Shown one piece after another: positions 1 through 13,300 of a stretch of 64,000 nt of DNA. The stretch is from Tridacna crocea. Lineage: Eukaryota; Mollusca; Bivalvia; Cardiida; Cardiidae. The DNA is taken from the NCBI GenBank assembly GCA_943736015.1, contig OX031062.1:55416962-55480961 (forward strand), read 5' to 3'. The notes below the pieces were generated by a model. It was not told the origin of the DNA and searched no databases. It was given only the letters and a program-made list of their open reading frames with translations. Both the position numbers and the translations under genes were made by a program. The number at the start of each line of letters is the position of its first letter. The stretch's first letter is position 1.

Positions 1-516
1 CTACTTTATAGAGCGTAATATTACAGTCAGCTCACTTTCGGGGCTAGTGATGTGTCATATAAGACAGTCGAATCTTCGAAGAATATGACATGCGCAGACA
101 ACGATCTTATTTTAATTTTTCTATAGCTGATTGCTGTATCTGACTGGTCCTGCATTACTCATTTTAGAAATTCATGATTCACCTTAGCTTCGTAGAGCTC
201 AATTGGAGCTTTAGAATGAGTAACAGCAGCTGCTGGTCTGCTGCCAAAAATATCTGTCTGTTGCTTGAACGGCTGACAAGAGTGAAAGTTTGAGTGGGAA
301 GAGTTTCCACTTCGCACCCATTCGGGAATCATACTGAATTTTTGTATGAATTTGAAGCTTTTGGTATTACTGAAAAATAAGAAAATATTGATGTCAGGTG
401 ACCAAAAAAGCTGCCATTAACATGATTAATAAGTTATACTATCTAGTAGTTGTCTGTGTAGTTGTTGGGTTTATGCCAATGGTTCAACGTTTGGGTTCGC
501 ATAATTTACCTTTAGA

Positions 517-741
517 TTAAGCCTTTATCATACAGCAGTATTTTAGACCTATTCAAAGTGAAAGCATTTGCAGACAAAAATTTCAATGTGGCTCAATGAT
601 GTGATATTTATTTGTTAGAGTAGAAAGTATTGTGGAAAAAGGAGAAAATGCTGGTTACCAGCACTTTCTCCTTTTCCCACTATGTTTTCAAAATGCTTCT
701 TCTGGGCTGTTAAAAGTCATCATTGTGTGGAAAAGGGCCAA
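517..741 (-). mobile_element. TTAA-hairpin MITE, subfamily A
   Basis: First copy of the dominant family. The full element is about 230 bp: TTAA, then CCCTTTACCA, a unique left part, a near-perfect palindrome of about 65 bp (arm GTGGGAAAAGGAGAAAATGC, centre TGGTAACCA), a right part containing GTCGTCTGCAAATGCTTTCA, and TGGTAAAGGG before a closing TTAA. TTAA targets and CCC-starting ends fit piggyBac-type elements; there is no coding capacity. 'Plus' means the GTCTGCAAATGC side is at the right. This copy is reversed and its ends have drifted. Confidence 0.8.
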
Positions 742-1162
742 CCCCTTTTGTGAATCTTCTTGACCTTGAGAACTGATATTTCCTATGCAGCAGCACTTGG
801 TATTCCTGTCCCAATCTTTGCTTGTTTAATTTATTCCCTGCATGTCAAAGATATTGGCGCATTGGCAGTAACAATGTATTGGATAGGGTTCCATTGTAAA
901 ACTTTCAAAGAACTATTTTGTCTGAGGCTGCACAGCATGGAGCTGTAATAATCCATTTATGGTATCAACTAATGGTTGTCTACCATCACTTCAAATGATT
1001 TCCTAGACATTGCCGATACTCCCTGTTGCCAGATGTTGACAGGCGTAGACTTAGTCCATACCCTGTTAAATAAGTCAGATGAAATTTCCATCTCGATAGT
1101 AAAAACAGAACTTGAGAAGTAGTCGCTATTTTAAGGTTTTATTTTGGAAAATAATATCTCCT

Positions 1163-1229
1163 CAGACAGTGTAAATCCAAGATTAGACTGCACATTCTGT
1201 GCAGTCTGATCTTGATCTACACTGTCTGC
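1163..1229. repeat. GATCAGACTGCAC hairpin repeat
   Basis: Inverted repeat of about 65 bp: GACAGTGTAAATCCAAGAT and GACTGCACA on the left pair with TGTGCAGTC and ATCTTGATCTACACTGTC on the right. Other copies lie near 9.58, 37.1, 45.8, 47.0, 47.4 and 60.5 kb. It has no coding content and is a short palindromic interspersed repeat. Confidence 0.7.
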
Positions 1230-1291
1230 AAAAGGTCAGGTAGACACGCTTAGCTGTCTATGTGTTAATAATAAGTATATCTTTTTTCCAG

Positions 1292-1380
1292 GGTATCGTC
1301 ACAAGTAAAACAACAACAGAGTTTGATGAGCGGGTCTCTAGTAAAAACATAGAGTTTAATGAAACATTCTATAACTATTT
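1292..1380 (+). CDS. CXXC1: CXXC1 exon a (linker, putative)
   Basis: Acceptor TTTTTTCCAG and donor GTAAGT. The 89 nt are open and encode an acidic, poorly conserved linker (FDERVSSKNIEFNETFYNY). The exon ends with two bases of a leucine codon completed by the next exon. Phase fit supports it, but no conserved motif identifies it alone. Confidence 0.65.
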
Positions 1381-4300
1381 GTAAGTTGCATTTCATGTTT
1401 CATTTTACTTTTCATGAAATCTGTCAGTCTGTCAGTCTATATTAGTGGCAATTTTTCAAAGTGCATATTGGAAAACAGTGACTTTACTGACATCAGTAAA
1501 CCATTCCACAGAAACAAGATTTTGTTTCTTTAACTCTTTACCAAACAACACAATTTCAGTATGGTCCAAATTAAAAGCATTTGTAGATGTTTAACCCATT
1601 ACCACTCAATGACACCTTTTGACGCCCCTGGGGAAGAAGCCTTTTGAAAACATTGTGGGAAAAGGAGAAAATGCTGGTAACCAGCATTTTCTCCTTTTCC
1701 CACAATGTTTTCTACCCTATCAAAGCAAAATTTCACCAGTTGACCCACTTTGAAATTGTCGTCTGCAAATGCTTTCAATTTGGATAGGTCTAAAATTTTG
1801 CTGTGTGGTAATGGGTTAAATAGAAGTGACACTAAATTTCAAAAAAAGTGTTTCTGAAAGGGTAGAAAACATTATGGGAAAAGAAGAAAATGCTGGTTAC
1901 CAGCATTTTCTCCTTTTCCCACAATGTTTTCTAAAGGCTTCTATCTAAGTGTCATAAAAACCAGGGATTGTGTGGTAAAGGATTAATAGGATAGAAAACT
2001 TATTGGGAAAAGAAGAAAATGCTGGTTACCAGCTTTTTCTTCTGATCCAGAATATTTTCAGAATCCTACTACATTAGGGTGATTAATCCATTACCACACA
2101 ATCCGTACTTTTGATGCCCCTGAGAAAGAAGTCTTTAGAAAACATTGTAGGAAAAGGAGAAAATGCTGGTAACCAGCATTTTCTCCTTTTCCCCCACAAT
2201 GTTTTCTACCCTTCCCAAAACAAAGTTCCATTTTTCAGTGACATTTATTGTTTTATTAAAATGTTTTCAATTTCTAAACTTTTGTTGTTTGGTAAAGAGT
2301 TAGAAACTCAGAGTTGTCTGGTGAAAGGTAAAGTCATACTGCAAGCATTGAGCAGAGCTCCAGATAGAGGGAGTGATTTTGATTTCAAAATTGAAAATAT
2401 CAGTTATTTTCCACAAAACCCTTTTTGTTGGTACTCATTAGAATCATCTCATTGAGTACCCATATTATAGGGTTTGGAAGACAAATAATGGATTTTGAAT
2501 ACCATCACCCCCTCTTGCCTACAGCTCTGATTGGGGCTTCATAATTATCATGATAATTGCTTTTATCAGAGTATAGATAAGGTTTATTCATGGAAGTCTG
2601 TCATTGTTGAAAGCAACACGCTCTTGACTACAAAAATAACCGGAACTGGGACAAAAAAAATGATAATAGGCTTGTGTATTATCAAAATAAGTCATATGTT
2701 TAATACACAGATGGAGGCTTTACGTGCTAAACAAAGTGACAACATATTGAAATGGGCTAATGTATAGAGGGCTTTGTAAAAAGAAAAGAAATATTTCATT
2801 GTACCGAATATTATTATTTTATCACAGGCTTGATGAATCTAGGGAAAATGTGGATAGATCAGAAAAGGTATGTTATTATTACGATGTTTAATATGTTTTA
2901 ATAAGAACTAGGGATCAAAACATACAAATAGTTAAATCTTGTTCAATGTTAATATCCAGCTGATAATTTTGAGTACTTATGCGCAAAGATGAGTTGGCAC
3001 AGTGCATGTGTTGCTCAAACTGGTGGCTCAATTTTGGTTACTGTCAAAACACACCTTTGAATCACAAATTTTTTTGTCAAAAGCCAAGTTACAGGACTAA
3101 CATGTAGAAATTGTACTGCTGGATACATGCATGTCCAGTTGGGTTGTGTATTTTCCTTTGGAAAGGCCCATAACTCTCTCCTTTTCTTTGCAGAAAAGAA
3201 AGAAAAAGTTGTCTGGGAAAAATGAAAAAGGCTCACCAAAAAAGAAACAAAAGGATAAAAAGTCACCAACAAAGAAAAAACACAGTCAGGTAAGATATTT
3301 GCCTTTTTCATTTCCCTGAAGTGTTATAATATAGTCATTGTAACTTCAACCTTCACCATAGTCATAACAGCCCTGAAGAAGAAGGCTTTTGGAAGCATTG
3401 TTGGAAAAGGAAAAAATGCTGGTAACCAGCATTTTCTCCCTTTTCCACAATATTTTCTAGATAGAGAAAGAATGAGATCCAGGTTAGAATTTGTTGGAGA
3501 CTTTTATTTTTCTTTAGAGAATACCCTGCTCTAGTCTCATAGTGGCCACCCCTGTTAAGCGAGCATGTTGTCAGTTTACAGAGATGTGAACTGTATTCAT
3601 AATATACCTTAGAAAGCAAGCACATGTCGCCCCTTCATAGCCATAAGGGCTCATCTGAAAATTTTGTCCAAAATGACTTTTTTATGAATTCTAAATGGGA
3701 ATTTTATGTACTATCCACTACTGAAATATCTAGCAGATCCCTGCTTTCACTAAGTGTATATCTTATAGAATCATAAGGGCTCAACTCCAATATGTCTTAA
3801 TTAGACAAAACCATAAGGGCTCATATGCTACAGTATTTGAACCATAAGGGCTTATCTACATTTAATCTGCAGATGAGCCCCTTTCATTAGTTAGATCACT
3901 TTATAGTGCAGTTCTTCACTTTTGACCTGTAAACACATTGAGGCTGGTAGAAACAAAGAAATAGGCTCAAATTACAGCCATAGTGTGCAATATCTACATC
4001 CAAGGAAGTTGATGTCCAGTTACAGTGTCTGTTCAAGTGAATATTTCGTGTCTTTGGAGGAATCATAGCGCAGGTAAGAACATTTTAGTACTTACAGAAT
4101 AGCTTTCTGCGGTCATTTCAATTTCATTATTTAATTTGATTAAATATGTAACTGACAAATCTTTTGACAAACACTGACCTATGCAAAATGAAGATGAGCC
4201 CTTGTGGCTCAAAGCAGACCTATTGTACAATAAACATCAATTTTCAAAAACTGATCAGCGAGTTTGAATTTGTGTAATAAGAATACATAGGGCAGATGCT

Positions 4301-7300
4301 TTTGCTAAGTTTTGTGCTATTTGGCTTACTATAGATATTTAGTTTTTGACATAATTAGTTACTTGAGCCCTTATGGTCGGATAAAAAATTGAAGGTTTTG
4401 ACGTAAAGAGTCATGATATCAATATTGGTATAAGAGATCATTATTATTATCATTTATTATTGTTTATGGTAGGTGATCTGAATATTATTATTTTTACAAT
4501 CATCATCGTAATCATTATTATTATTGATGATGATGATGATGATATTTGCAATTTGTTTTATTTCTGATTCAATTAGTGTTGTGGTAAAAGTAAGCTTTTA
4601 GCGTAATTTAGTTTTGTTTTAATGGTACATGTACAATGAAGCTTTTAGTGTAGTTTATTTTTTTAAAAACTTGTTTTTTCTTTACTTACAGGTGTATTTG
4701 AAATGGAAGAGGAGTGGTCTGACAATGATTTTTAGCAGGATTTTGACAAAACACTTACTTACAACAACACTGACACAAGTAAAAGTCCAATAGAAACAAG
4801 GAGACATGAGTCTGAAATAGATGACAACATGCTCAACATTGACAGAACCAACATTGACAGAACCAAGGAAAGTCAGTCTGACAACTGCGAAACAGAAGAT
4901 GACGTTCCTTTAGCTAAACATTCATGTATGAACAGAAACAATCTTGAAACAGATGATGATGATGTTCCTTTAGCTAGACTAAAAACCAGAAACAATCTCA
5001 AATCAAAGAAATGTAGTCAACCATCACCATTATCCTCTGACTATGAAAACGACAATGACAAAGACTACTTTCCATCAGGCTGTTCCAGTGACACCAATTC
5101 AGATACTGCAACAGTTACAATTGAGAAAAGGAAAAGGAAGTGGTTGCGAAAAAGAAACAGACCTTTAAAGAGGAACAAAACTAAAATGGTTGCCAGTAAA
5201 CAAGGAAAAACACAAGAACAAGATATGCATCCTTCCAGAGAGAAATATGAAAATGTACAGATGAAAAAGGCCATGCAGGAAAGTGTTCTTACTTATAAAA
5301 TAAACTCAATTCGAAAGAACAACCATTTAAGGAGATTAAATAACATCCTTACTAGCAATAACTTGTCTATCCTAGAAATAGCGGCAGATGGTGATTGTTT
5401 CTTTAATGCTGTCAGCATTCAACTACCATCAGAAAATTACTCTTCTGATGCATTCAGGGTTCGAATTTCATTTTTTTATCCACTTGCAAATTTTAGCAAG
5501 TAGATTTTATTTCCACTTGCAAAATTAAAACTGGACTCGCATTTTTTTTTTGAAGCTCAGCTTGCCTACCAATTGTAAAGAACGAATGGCCGGTAAAAAC
5601 TATTCAATTCTATTCTATTACGTAATCTGTCAACCCGAGACAACAACCAAACAAAAGGAACGTTAATTGACATTAAAACCCTCATTTAACAATCAATTCA
5701 ATTTCAGTTGAATTTCTGTTCTATTGCAAGGTTAAATTTCTACAAAACTTACACTGGTGGACGATTTTGTAAATGAAAAACGGACGTGTCACATCCGAAT
5801 ATCTGCGTGTCCGGTAACTGGTTTAGCGAGTCCACCAAGTCCGACTTGCTTCTCGTTGCTATTTGTGCACAATAATTTATCTTTTCATGGAAGATTGACA
5901 AATGTTTTTGTTTCAAATCAGAGATTGAATTCGCCTACCGGTTTTTCCGTATAAAAAACACGAAACCTCAGTATCGGCTGTGAGTGCAGACGAACGCAAT
6001 TGCCTCACGAAACTCGGGTAACGAACGACAACTCGGAGGCTTCAATGGCGACATTTAAAATTATCGACATCCGTCGAAGGGTGTTCTCAGTGCGATATGA
6101 CCGATGTTTATCCAGAACAAAAAGAATTACCCTTTTTTTTTGTATTCACATATGAAATTTAATACATTTGGTAACTATTCTTCAATAATTTGCACTCGCA
6201 TTTTTTTGCAAGTGCTTGAAATTTCAACTCGCATTTTCCAATTCTGGCTTGCATTTTGCGAGTAAATATATGGGAATTTCGAACCCTGGCATTGCGCCAG
6301 ATGGTATGCGAACATTTGTTACAGAATCAAATGCACTATATTGACTTCTTTAGAAATCCAGAACATTCTGTGGAGGAGGCATTGTGTGAATATACTAAAA
6401 ATGTAGAAGATCTCAAAGGCAATGGAGTATGGAACAAAACACTTGCTGATGCTGTTCCCCTTGCACTTGCAAACGTTTTAAAGCGGCGACTGGTGATTTA
6501 CTCTAGCAGAATAAGTAGTCCAGTTACTCACATTGAACCCAGTATTGAACCCTGTTGCAACACTTTTGGTACTCTCCTTTTTGCTTATTTAGCAATTCCG
6601 GGGCTTGAGCACTATGATGCCTGCATTCAATTACCAAGTGCATGTGGCAATGAGAGAAAAGGCTCAGATGTATCAAAACGGACATCTGGGAATATTACGC
6701 CAAAGAAAATCAGATCAAATTCAATGCCTGTTACGCCTAGGAAAAGCGCAGATTATAAGTCTCCTGAAAAGAAAACCAGAACAAGAAAAAAAGTAGCTCA
6801 CAAAGAAATATGGAAAAAGAACATAAGAAAGGAGCTAAAACTTACCGGGAAAAGCTACTTCTCTCCTACAAGCAAAAGCATGGTTCGTAAGAAGATTCTT
6901 CAACCACATGACTGCAGCAAATGCAGATACCAATGCTCAGCCAATGTATCGGAAGCTGTGAGACAACAAATTTTTGATAATTTCTATGACAGGGATATGT
7001 CATATGAAAGGAAACGGGACTTCATATGTCGTCATCTTGAGGTTAGGCCAACAAATGACAGAAATAAAAAAACATACAAACAAAATGCCCGCTTATATTT
7101 TTTACCAACAGGCGGGAAACTGGTACGTGTCTGTAAACCATTCTTCCTATCGACTATGGATATCAGTGACAAATTGGTTAGATGTACCCTTGCAAACAAA
7201 CAACATGGAACTTTCAAAGCAACAGACCAACGTGGCAAACATGCGCCTGCCAATAAAACATTAGATGAACGGGTGGCCTTTGTAAAACAACATATAGACT

Positions 7301-10300
7301 CCTTTCCTGTTATAGAATCCCATTACAGAAGAAAAGACACCAACAGAAAGTTACTAGGAGCTGATTTAAGCATTAACAAAATGTATGACCTGTACAGAGA
7401 GAAGTGTATGGGTGATAATATTGTACCAATTTCTTCCACTGTATACAGAAATATATTCTGCACAGAATATAACCTTTCCTTTCACAGACCTAAAAAAGAC
7501 ACATGTGATTTCTGCAAGGCGTACAAACAAAAAGAGGAAACAGGCTGTGCAAACGAAACAGAAAAAAAGAACTACCAAGCTCATGTACAGAGGAAAGAAA
7601 GGGCTAGAGTGGAAAAGGAAAGAGATAAAGAACTTGCAAAGGCTAACAAATCGGTGTATGCTGCAACATTCGACTTGCAAGCTGTTTTATACACACCTTG
7701 CTCAAATGTAAGCAAAGTATACTACAAAAGAAAACTGAACTGTTATAATCTAACTGTATATTCACTTTCAGACAAAAAAGGTACTTGCTACCTTTGGGAT
7801 GAGACAAATGGACAGCGAGGGTCATCAGAGATAGGATCATGCCTGATAGCTCACATCAACTGTCTCCCACCAACCATAAAACATGTTGTTTTATATTCCG
7901 ATTGTTGTTCTGGACAAAACAGAAACCAAAATTTAGCTGCCGGTCTGCTACATACTGTTTCATCTAGTACAACAATTGAAAGCATAGAACAAAAATTCTT
8001 GGAGTCGGGTCACGCGCAGATGGAGTGTGACTCTATGCATTCTGCAATAGAACATGCTAAGAGAGGAACATCTATTTTCCATCCTGATCAGTGGGATACA
8101 GTTGTCCATCTAGCACGACGGAACAAGCCCTATGTTGTTGTACCGATGCGGTACGAACATTTCTATGATCTAAAGGGGTATGCCAAGCAAGAGTTTAAGG
8201 AGTTTAAGGTTGACACTGATGGAAATAGAGTAAACTGGTTGAAAGTAAAAGCACTGAAAGTTAAAAAGTCATCACCCAACGAGATATTTGTAAAGGAAAG
8301 CTTTGATGAGGAGAAATTTAAAACTATTCAAGTCAACAGAGGTACACGAGGCAGACCTACTTTGGGACTGAAACCTCTCCCGGCAAAATATGATGATAAT
8401 ATACCTATTTCAGAAGAAAAGAAGAAAGATCTTGTGTCTTTGTGCAACAGCTTAATAATTCCATGTCTGTATAGGCCTTTCTATGACAACTTAAAAACCA
8501 GGAAAACAGTGAAAGACCGTCTTCCAGAGCCTGATATACAGGAGGAAGATGAAGACACTGACTAAATGAAAAATTGTTAATGAACAGTTATGTAAAAGAA
8601 ATAAACTATGTATATAAACATTATAACTTAATTGTAGACATACTGCCACAATTTTGATAAGTTTGCACTGTTGCAATACCTGCCAAATTCGATATGAGCC
8701 CTTATGGCTTTAGAAAATGGATATTCGCTGGAAAGAATTGCTGTGAGCCACAAGAGCTCATCTACAAAAAAGGCCATAAAAGGTAATAAAGGTCATTTAA
8801 TCCTCACAACATTTAAGCATTTAAAAGGGGATAACATAGGTATTTGTTTGTTATAAGTTCAAGTTGACAACATTAATAATGGATTTTTAAAGCAGTTTGA
8901 AACTTTGATTTGTCATTTTCTCAAAAAGATGAAAAATGCAGATGAGCCCTTATGGCTATGAAGGGGCGATGGCTTAAGCTAGCACATTGTAAGTGTCCCA
9001 TAAATAGTTGCTCAACCATTTACCAGGTGACAAAATAGACTAATCCATATTTAATGCATTGGCATACAATACATGAACTGTGACCAAAGTGGTAGAATTT
9101 GTTTTCAGAAGGTAAAAAGTTGTAGAAGAAAATGCTTGGTACCAGCATTTTCCTCTTTTCCCAAATTTGTTTCTAAAGATGACTTTGGTCATTAAAATCA
9201 AGATCGTTTGATACAGGGCTAATATAGGTTTTATTGTTTTTAATCTGTGATATTTCACTGTTTGTAGAAGGGGAAAGATAAGAGAAATGACTTTAGATTT
9301 GAGATAGAAGACGTGAGAGTGGAACCAGACGAAGATGTGCCAAAACAGTGCCTGGGTCCCGGCTGTACAGAGCATGCTCGGACAGGATCAAAGTATTGTT
9401 CAGATGAATGTGGAATGAAATTGGCCAAAAGGTTGTGAGAGCCGATTTTGGTTTTACTCTTCTTTCTCTGCCATGATATTTTTGTATCTTTTCAAAGCAA
9501 CAATTAAATTTGCGGTCATTGATTGGTTGGTTGTATTGGAGTTTAAGCCACTGTGACTCCACTTTAACAGCTGATGTCAAGATCAAGGTTAGACTGCAAA
9601 AACATGTAGTCTGGTCATAGTCTACACTTTCTGCTTTACACACACATTCTAGACAAGTGCAATATTTTTATTGCCATCATTTAATATTTGAAGTAGACTG
9701 AAAAATTCTGTTGGGTTAGGTCTGACAGCAGAATTGGATAAATAATGTGTATTGTTGCCTTATGCAGTGTTCCCAACACCTTCCATTTGCTTTGGTAACC
9801 ATAACAGTTGCAGTGTCTTATCTATTGTGTCTGCAGAGAAAGATATGGCAAAATAATGAAGAAAGCCAACTCTTCACCGACAGACATAACAATAGGCTGT
9901 GCACAAAAAAATTACATTTCAACAATAAAGATGCTCCCAACGCTTAACTCTCTACCAAACAATAAAATTTTGGCCTAGTCCAAACTGAAAGCATTTGCAG
10001 ACAACTATATAAATTTGAATCAAAAATTGAAACCTTATTTGGAAAGGGTAGAAAACATTGTGGGAAAAGGAGAAAATGCTGGTTACCAGCATTTTCTCCT
10101 TTTCCCACATTGTTTTCAAAAGACGTCTTTCTCAGGGCCGTTAAAAGTAGGGATTGTGTGGTAAAAGGTTAAATAATATAGGATTAAAACCTGTATAAGT
10201 ATATAACCTCTATTTCTAAAACTAGTAACATGTATACAAATACAGCTCTGGCAATTTCTGTACAAACAGTCAAATTTAGTGACAGTGAGACATAGACTTA

Positions 10301-13300
10301 GGTATTTTCAATTTTCTTTTTTTTTAACAGTCGTATCTATGAGTTATTACCACCAAAGATACAACAGTGGCAGAGTAGTCCTTGTGTGGCCGAGGAAAAA
10401 AACAAGCGGATGCTGGAAAAGATTAGAAGAGAGCAGCTCGAGACCCGACAGAAACTAGTTGACCTTGACCTTAAACATCAAGAACTCGATGCTATTGTGG
10501 AAAAAGCAAAGCAAGCAAAGGTGGAGTCAGACAATGAACAGGTAAAATGTGATCAAGAAAATCATGGTTCTTTTTCTGACAATGAGTTTATAAATCATCT
10601 ATGGAGGTTCACTCTGAACTACATGGAATTGTATTAGATTTTTTCAAATGGAAAGTTTTTGCAAGTTGATTGTGAACTGAATATTGTGAGTTATTTCTGA
10701 AAGGGAAGAAAATATAATCATTATATTAACAAAATCCTTCTTAATGGGGGAAATAGAAAAAGTAGCCTAGTAGTATTAGAAATGCAAAAAAAATGTGTGA
10801 AAATTTCCTCTGACAGCAGAAGTTGAACCTGCAGTTGTATACAAGTAGTCCTCAGGTAAATTTCTGTCAGATTATCATTTTTAACTCTTTCTTTACCAAA
10901 GGTAACTTAACCCTTTACCAAACAATGTGTGGTTTTTATGACCCTGAGATAGAAGCCTTTTAAACACAAAGTTTCAAAAGGCTTTTGTCGCAGGGTCTTA
11001 AAAACCAGGGATAGTTTAGTAAAGGGTCAAGATAGCAGTAAACAAGGAGAAAGTGATGCTTGTTATGTTTACATTTTGATCATGTAATACTTGTTTTACA
11101 ATGTTGCAGGTGACAGAATCAGAGGATGAGACAGAATATAACATGTTCTGTGTGACCTGTGGTCTGGAGGTGAATCAAAAAGTTGCGTTAAAACACATGG
11201 AAAAATGCTTTGCAAAGGTATTTCTTTTATTATTCTTTGACAGTTCTGTTTGCCTTTCAAGGACATTGTCTGGAAAGAAAAAATATGTTAACCCCTTACC
11301 AGAAGATCTACTTTGAGTCCTTTACAAAATAATCCTGTGTTTTAATGGCCCTAAAGAAGGATTTTAAAAATAATATTAGAATAGAAGAAAATAGTGGTAA
11401 CCAGCAGTTTCTTTTTTCTCCACAATAATTTGCTCATTTAAAGTCAAATCTCATCATTTAAAAGCGTGTGGTGTAGAGATTTTCTGAGCATTTTTTAAAT
11501 GAAAACTGGTTTAATGTCCTTCTAACTCTTTGAAATGAGAAAATTTTAGCCTGGTAGCAATTCAAAGTAATTGCAGATGAACTAAATTGTATCAAAATGG
11601 GAAATGCTGGTTGTCAGAATGTTTTTCCTTTTTTCCAAAGTTTAAATAAGCCATTTACCTTGAAAACTTGGAATTGTTCAGTAAATGGTTTGAGGGCTCT
11701 TCTCTACCATTCAAAAGTTGTTCATCTAAAAATCATCAAAAGAAATGTAGATTTGTCATTGAAGTTTTTGATATAACTATTATATACAGTCAGACATAAG
11801 TTAAGCATCACTTAAACTGACCAGCAATAGCACATGTGCGTAGACCAGCACATATTTACCATTTCTTGGCTTCAGAAAGTCTTCTCGTAGCCATCCTTTC
11901 ATTAATTGGCTCATAAAGCAGCCTTTTACTTGTCTAGTGGGTCCTTGCATAGCTTGAAAATATACCAAATAAAAGGTTATCCATTAAAAAAAAATGTGAC
12001 TAAATTTGTTTGGGTGATGCTTAACTTATGTCTGACTGTGTATAACTATTATTCTTACAGTTTGAAGCACAAACATCATTTGGTTCCATTTACAAAACCA
12101 GAATTGAGGGGAACTCCATGTTTTGTGATTTCTACAACAGTCAACAGAAAACATACTGTAAAAGATTAAAAGTATTGTGTCCGGAGCACACCAAGGAACC
12201 TCGGGTAAATCACACTATTTTCAACTTCTTTTCACATTCAAATGGATACGTAAAGCCCATATAAAATTATGTATGTATATTTTCAACCCTTTCCCAAATA
12301 ACAAAAATGGCACTATTTTCTTATCTTGCACATGTGTGAATCAAGAAAATTCATAATGACTGTTTTACACTGAAAACAAGGGCAGTTATGTGATAAAACT
12401 ATTTTCATCCCCTACAAAGGCAAGTGAATATAGTGTCACGGAAAAACAGGGCTTGATGTATACATGTACATAAAACTTCATATACATGTATATATATTGT
12501 TTATCATAATCCACAGACAATCATTTTTAGCTCTACTGGCTTTCAGCCAGCAGAGCTTATGTCATGGCGTGGTTTCCGTCGTCCGTCTGTCTGTCCGTCC
12601 GTCCGTCTGTCCGTCCATTAATCTTTTTCTTGTTTACGTGATAAAGTCTTAATTTCTAGCCCAATTTTCGTGAAACTTGCACAGTTTGTTTATCTCATCA
12701 ATAGCTTTAACCCTATTGATTTTGAGAAAAAACCAACAAACGGTATGGGAAAAGTAGCCATTTCAAGTTGAAAATTTCAAATTCTTGTTTACGCGATAAA
12801 GTCTGCATTTGTTGCCCGATTTTCATGAAACTTGCACAGTTTGTTTATCTCATCAATAGCTTCAACTCTATTGATTTTGAAAAAAATCCACCAAACAGTA
12901 TGGGAAAAGTAGCCATTTCAAGTTATAAATTTCTAATTCTTGTTTATGCGATAAAGTCTGCAATTGTTGCCCGATTTTCGTGAAACTTGCACAGTTTGTT
13001 TATCTCATCAATAGCTTCAACCCTATTGATTTTGAAAAAAATCCAACAAACAGTATGGGAAAAGTAGCCATTTCAAGTTATAAATTTCTAATTCTTGTTT
13101 ATGCGATAAAGTCTGCAATTGTTGCCTGATTTTCGTGAAAATCACACAGTTTTTTTATTTTATCAGTAGCTTCAACCCTATTGATTTTGAGAAAAATCCA
13201 ACAAACAGTATGGAAAAAGTAGCCATTTCAAGTTGAAAATTTTGAATTCTTGTTTACGCGATTAAGTCTGCATTTGTTGCCTAATTTTCGTGAAATTTGC

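Larger units (their letters stand above)
3627..8969 (+). mobile_element. DNA transposon encoding OTU protease fused to transposase-type domain
   Basis: A perfect 31-bp terminal inverted repeat, 3627-3657 (TCGCCCCTTCATAGCCATAA...) and 8939-8969, bounds a 5,343-bp element in a CXXC1 intron. The TIR core CCATAAGGGCTCAT recurs in both orientations inside each end: near 3773, 3811, 3842, 3872, 4192 and 4363, and near 8694 and 8745. Subterminal arrays of this kind are typical transposase-binding sites. The flanks allow only a very short target duplication (TG, or ATG in an alternative reading). Inside are a probable 5' leader with an intron (4074-4691), one long coding frame and a nested element (5455-6288). 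I do not recognise the superfamily. It looks like an autonomous cut-and-paste element now inactivated here. Confidence 0.85.

Noticed and set aside
760-948. Open frame of 62 codons upstream of CXXC1 exons
   Set aside because: No similarity to CFP1 and no splice signals that keep phase; probably intronic chance frame.
7366-7680. Antisense frame of 104 codons
   Set aside because: Shadow of the transposase frame on the other strand; low-complexity composition.
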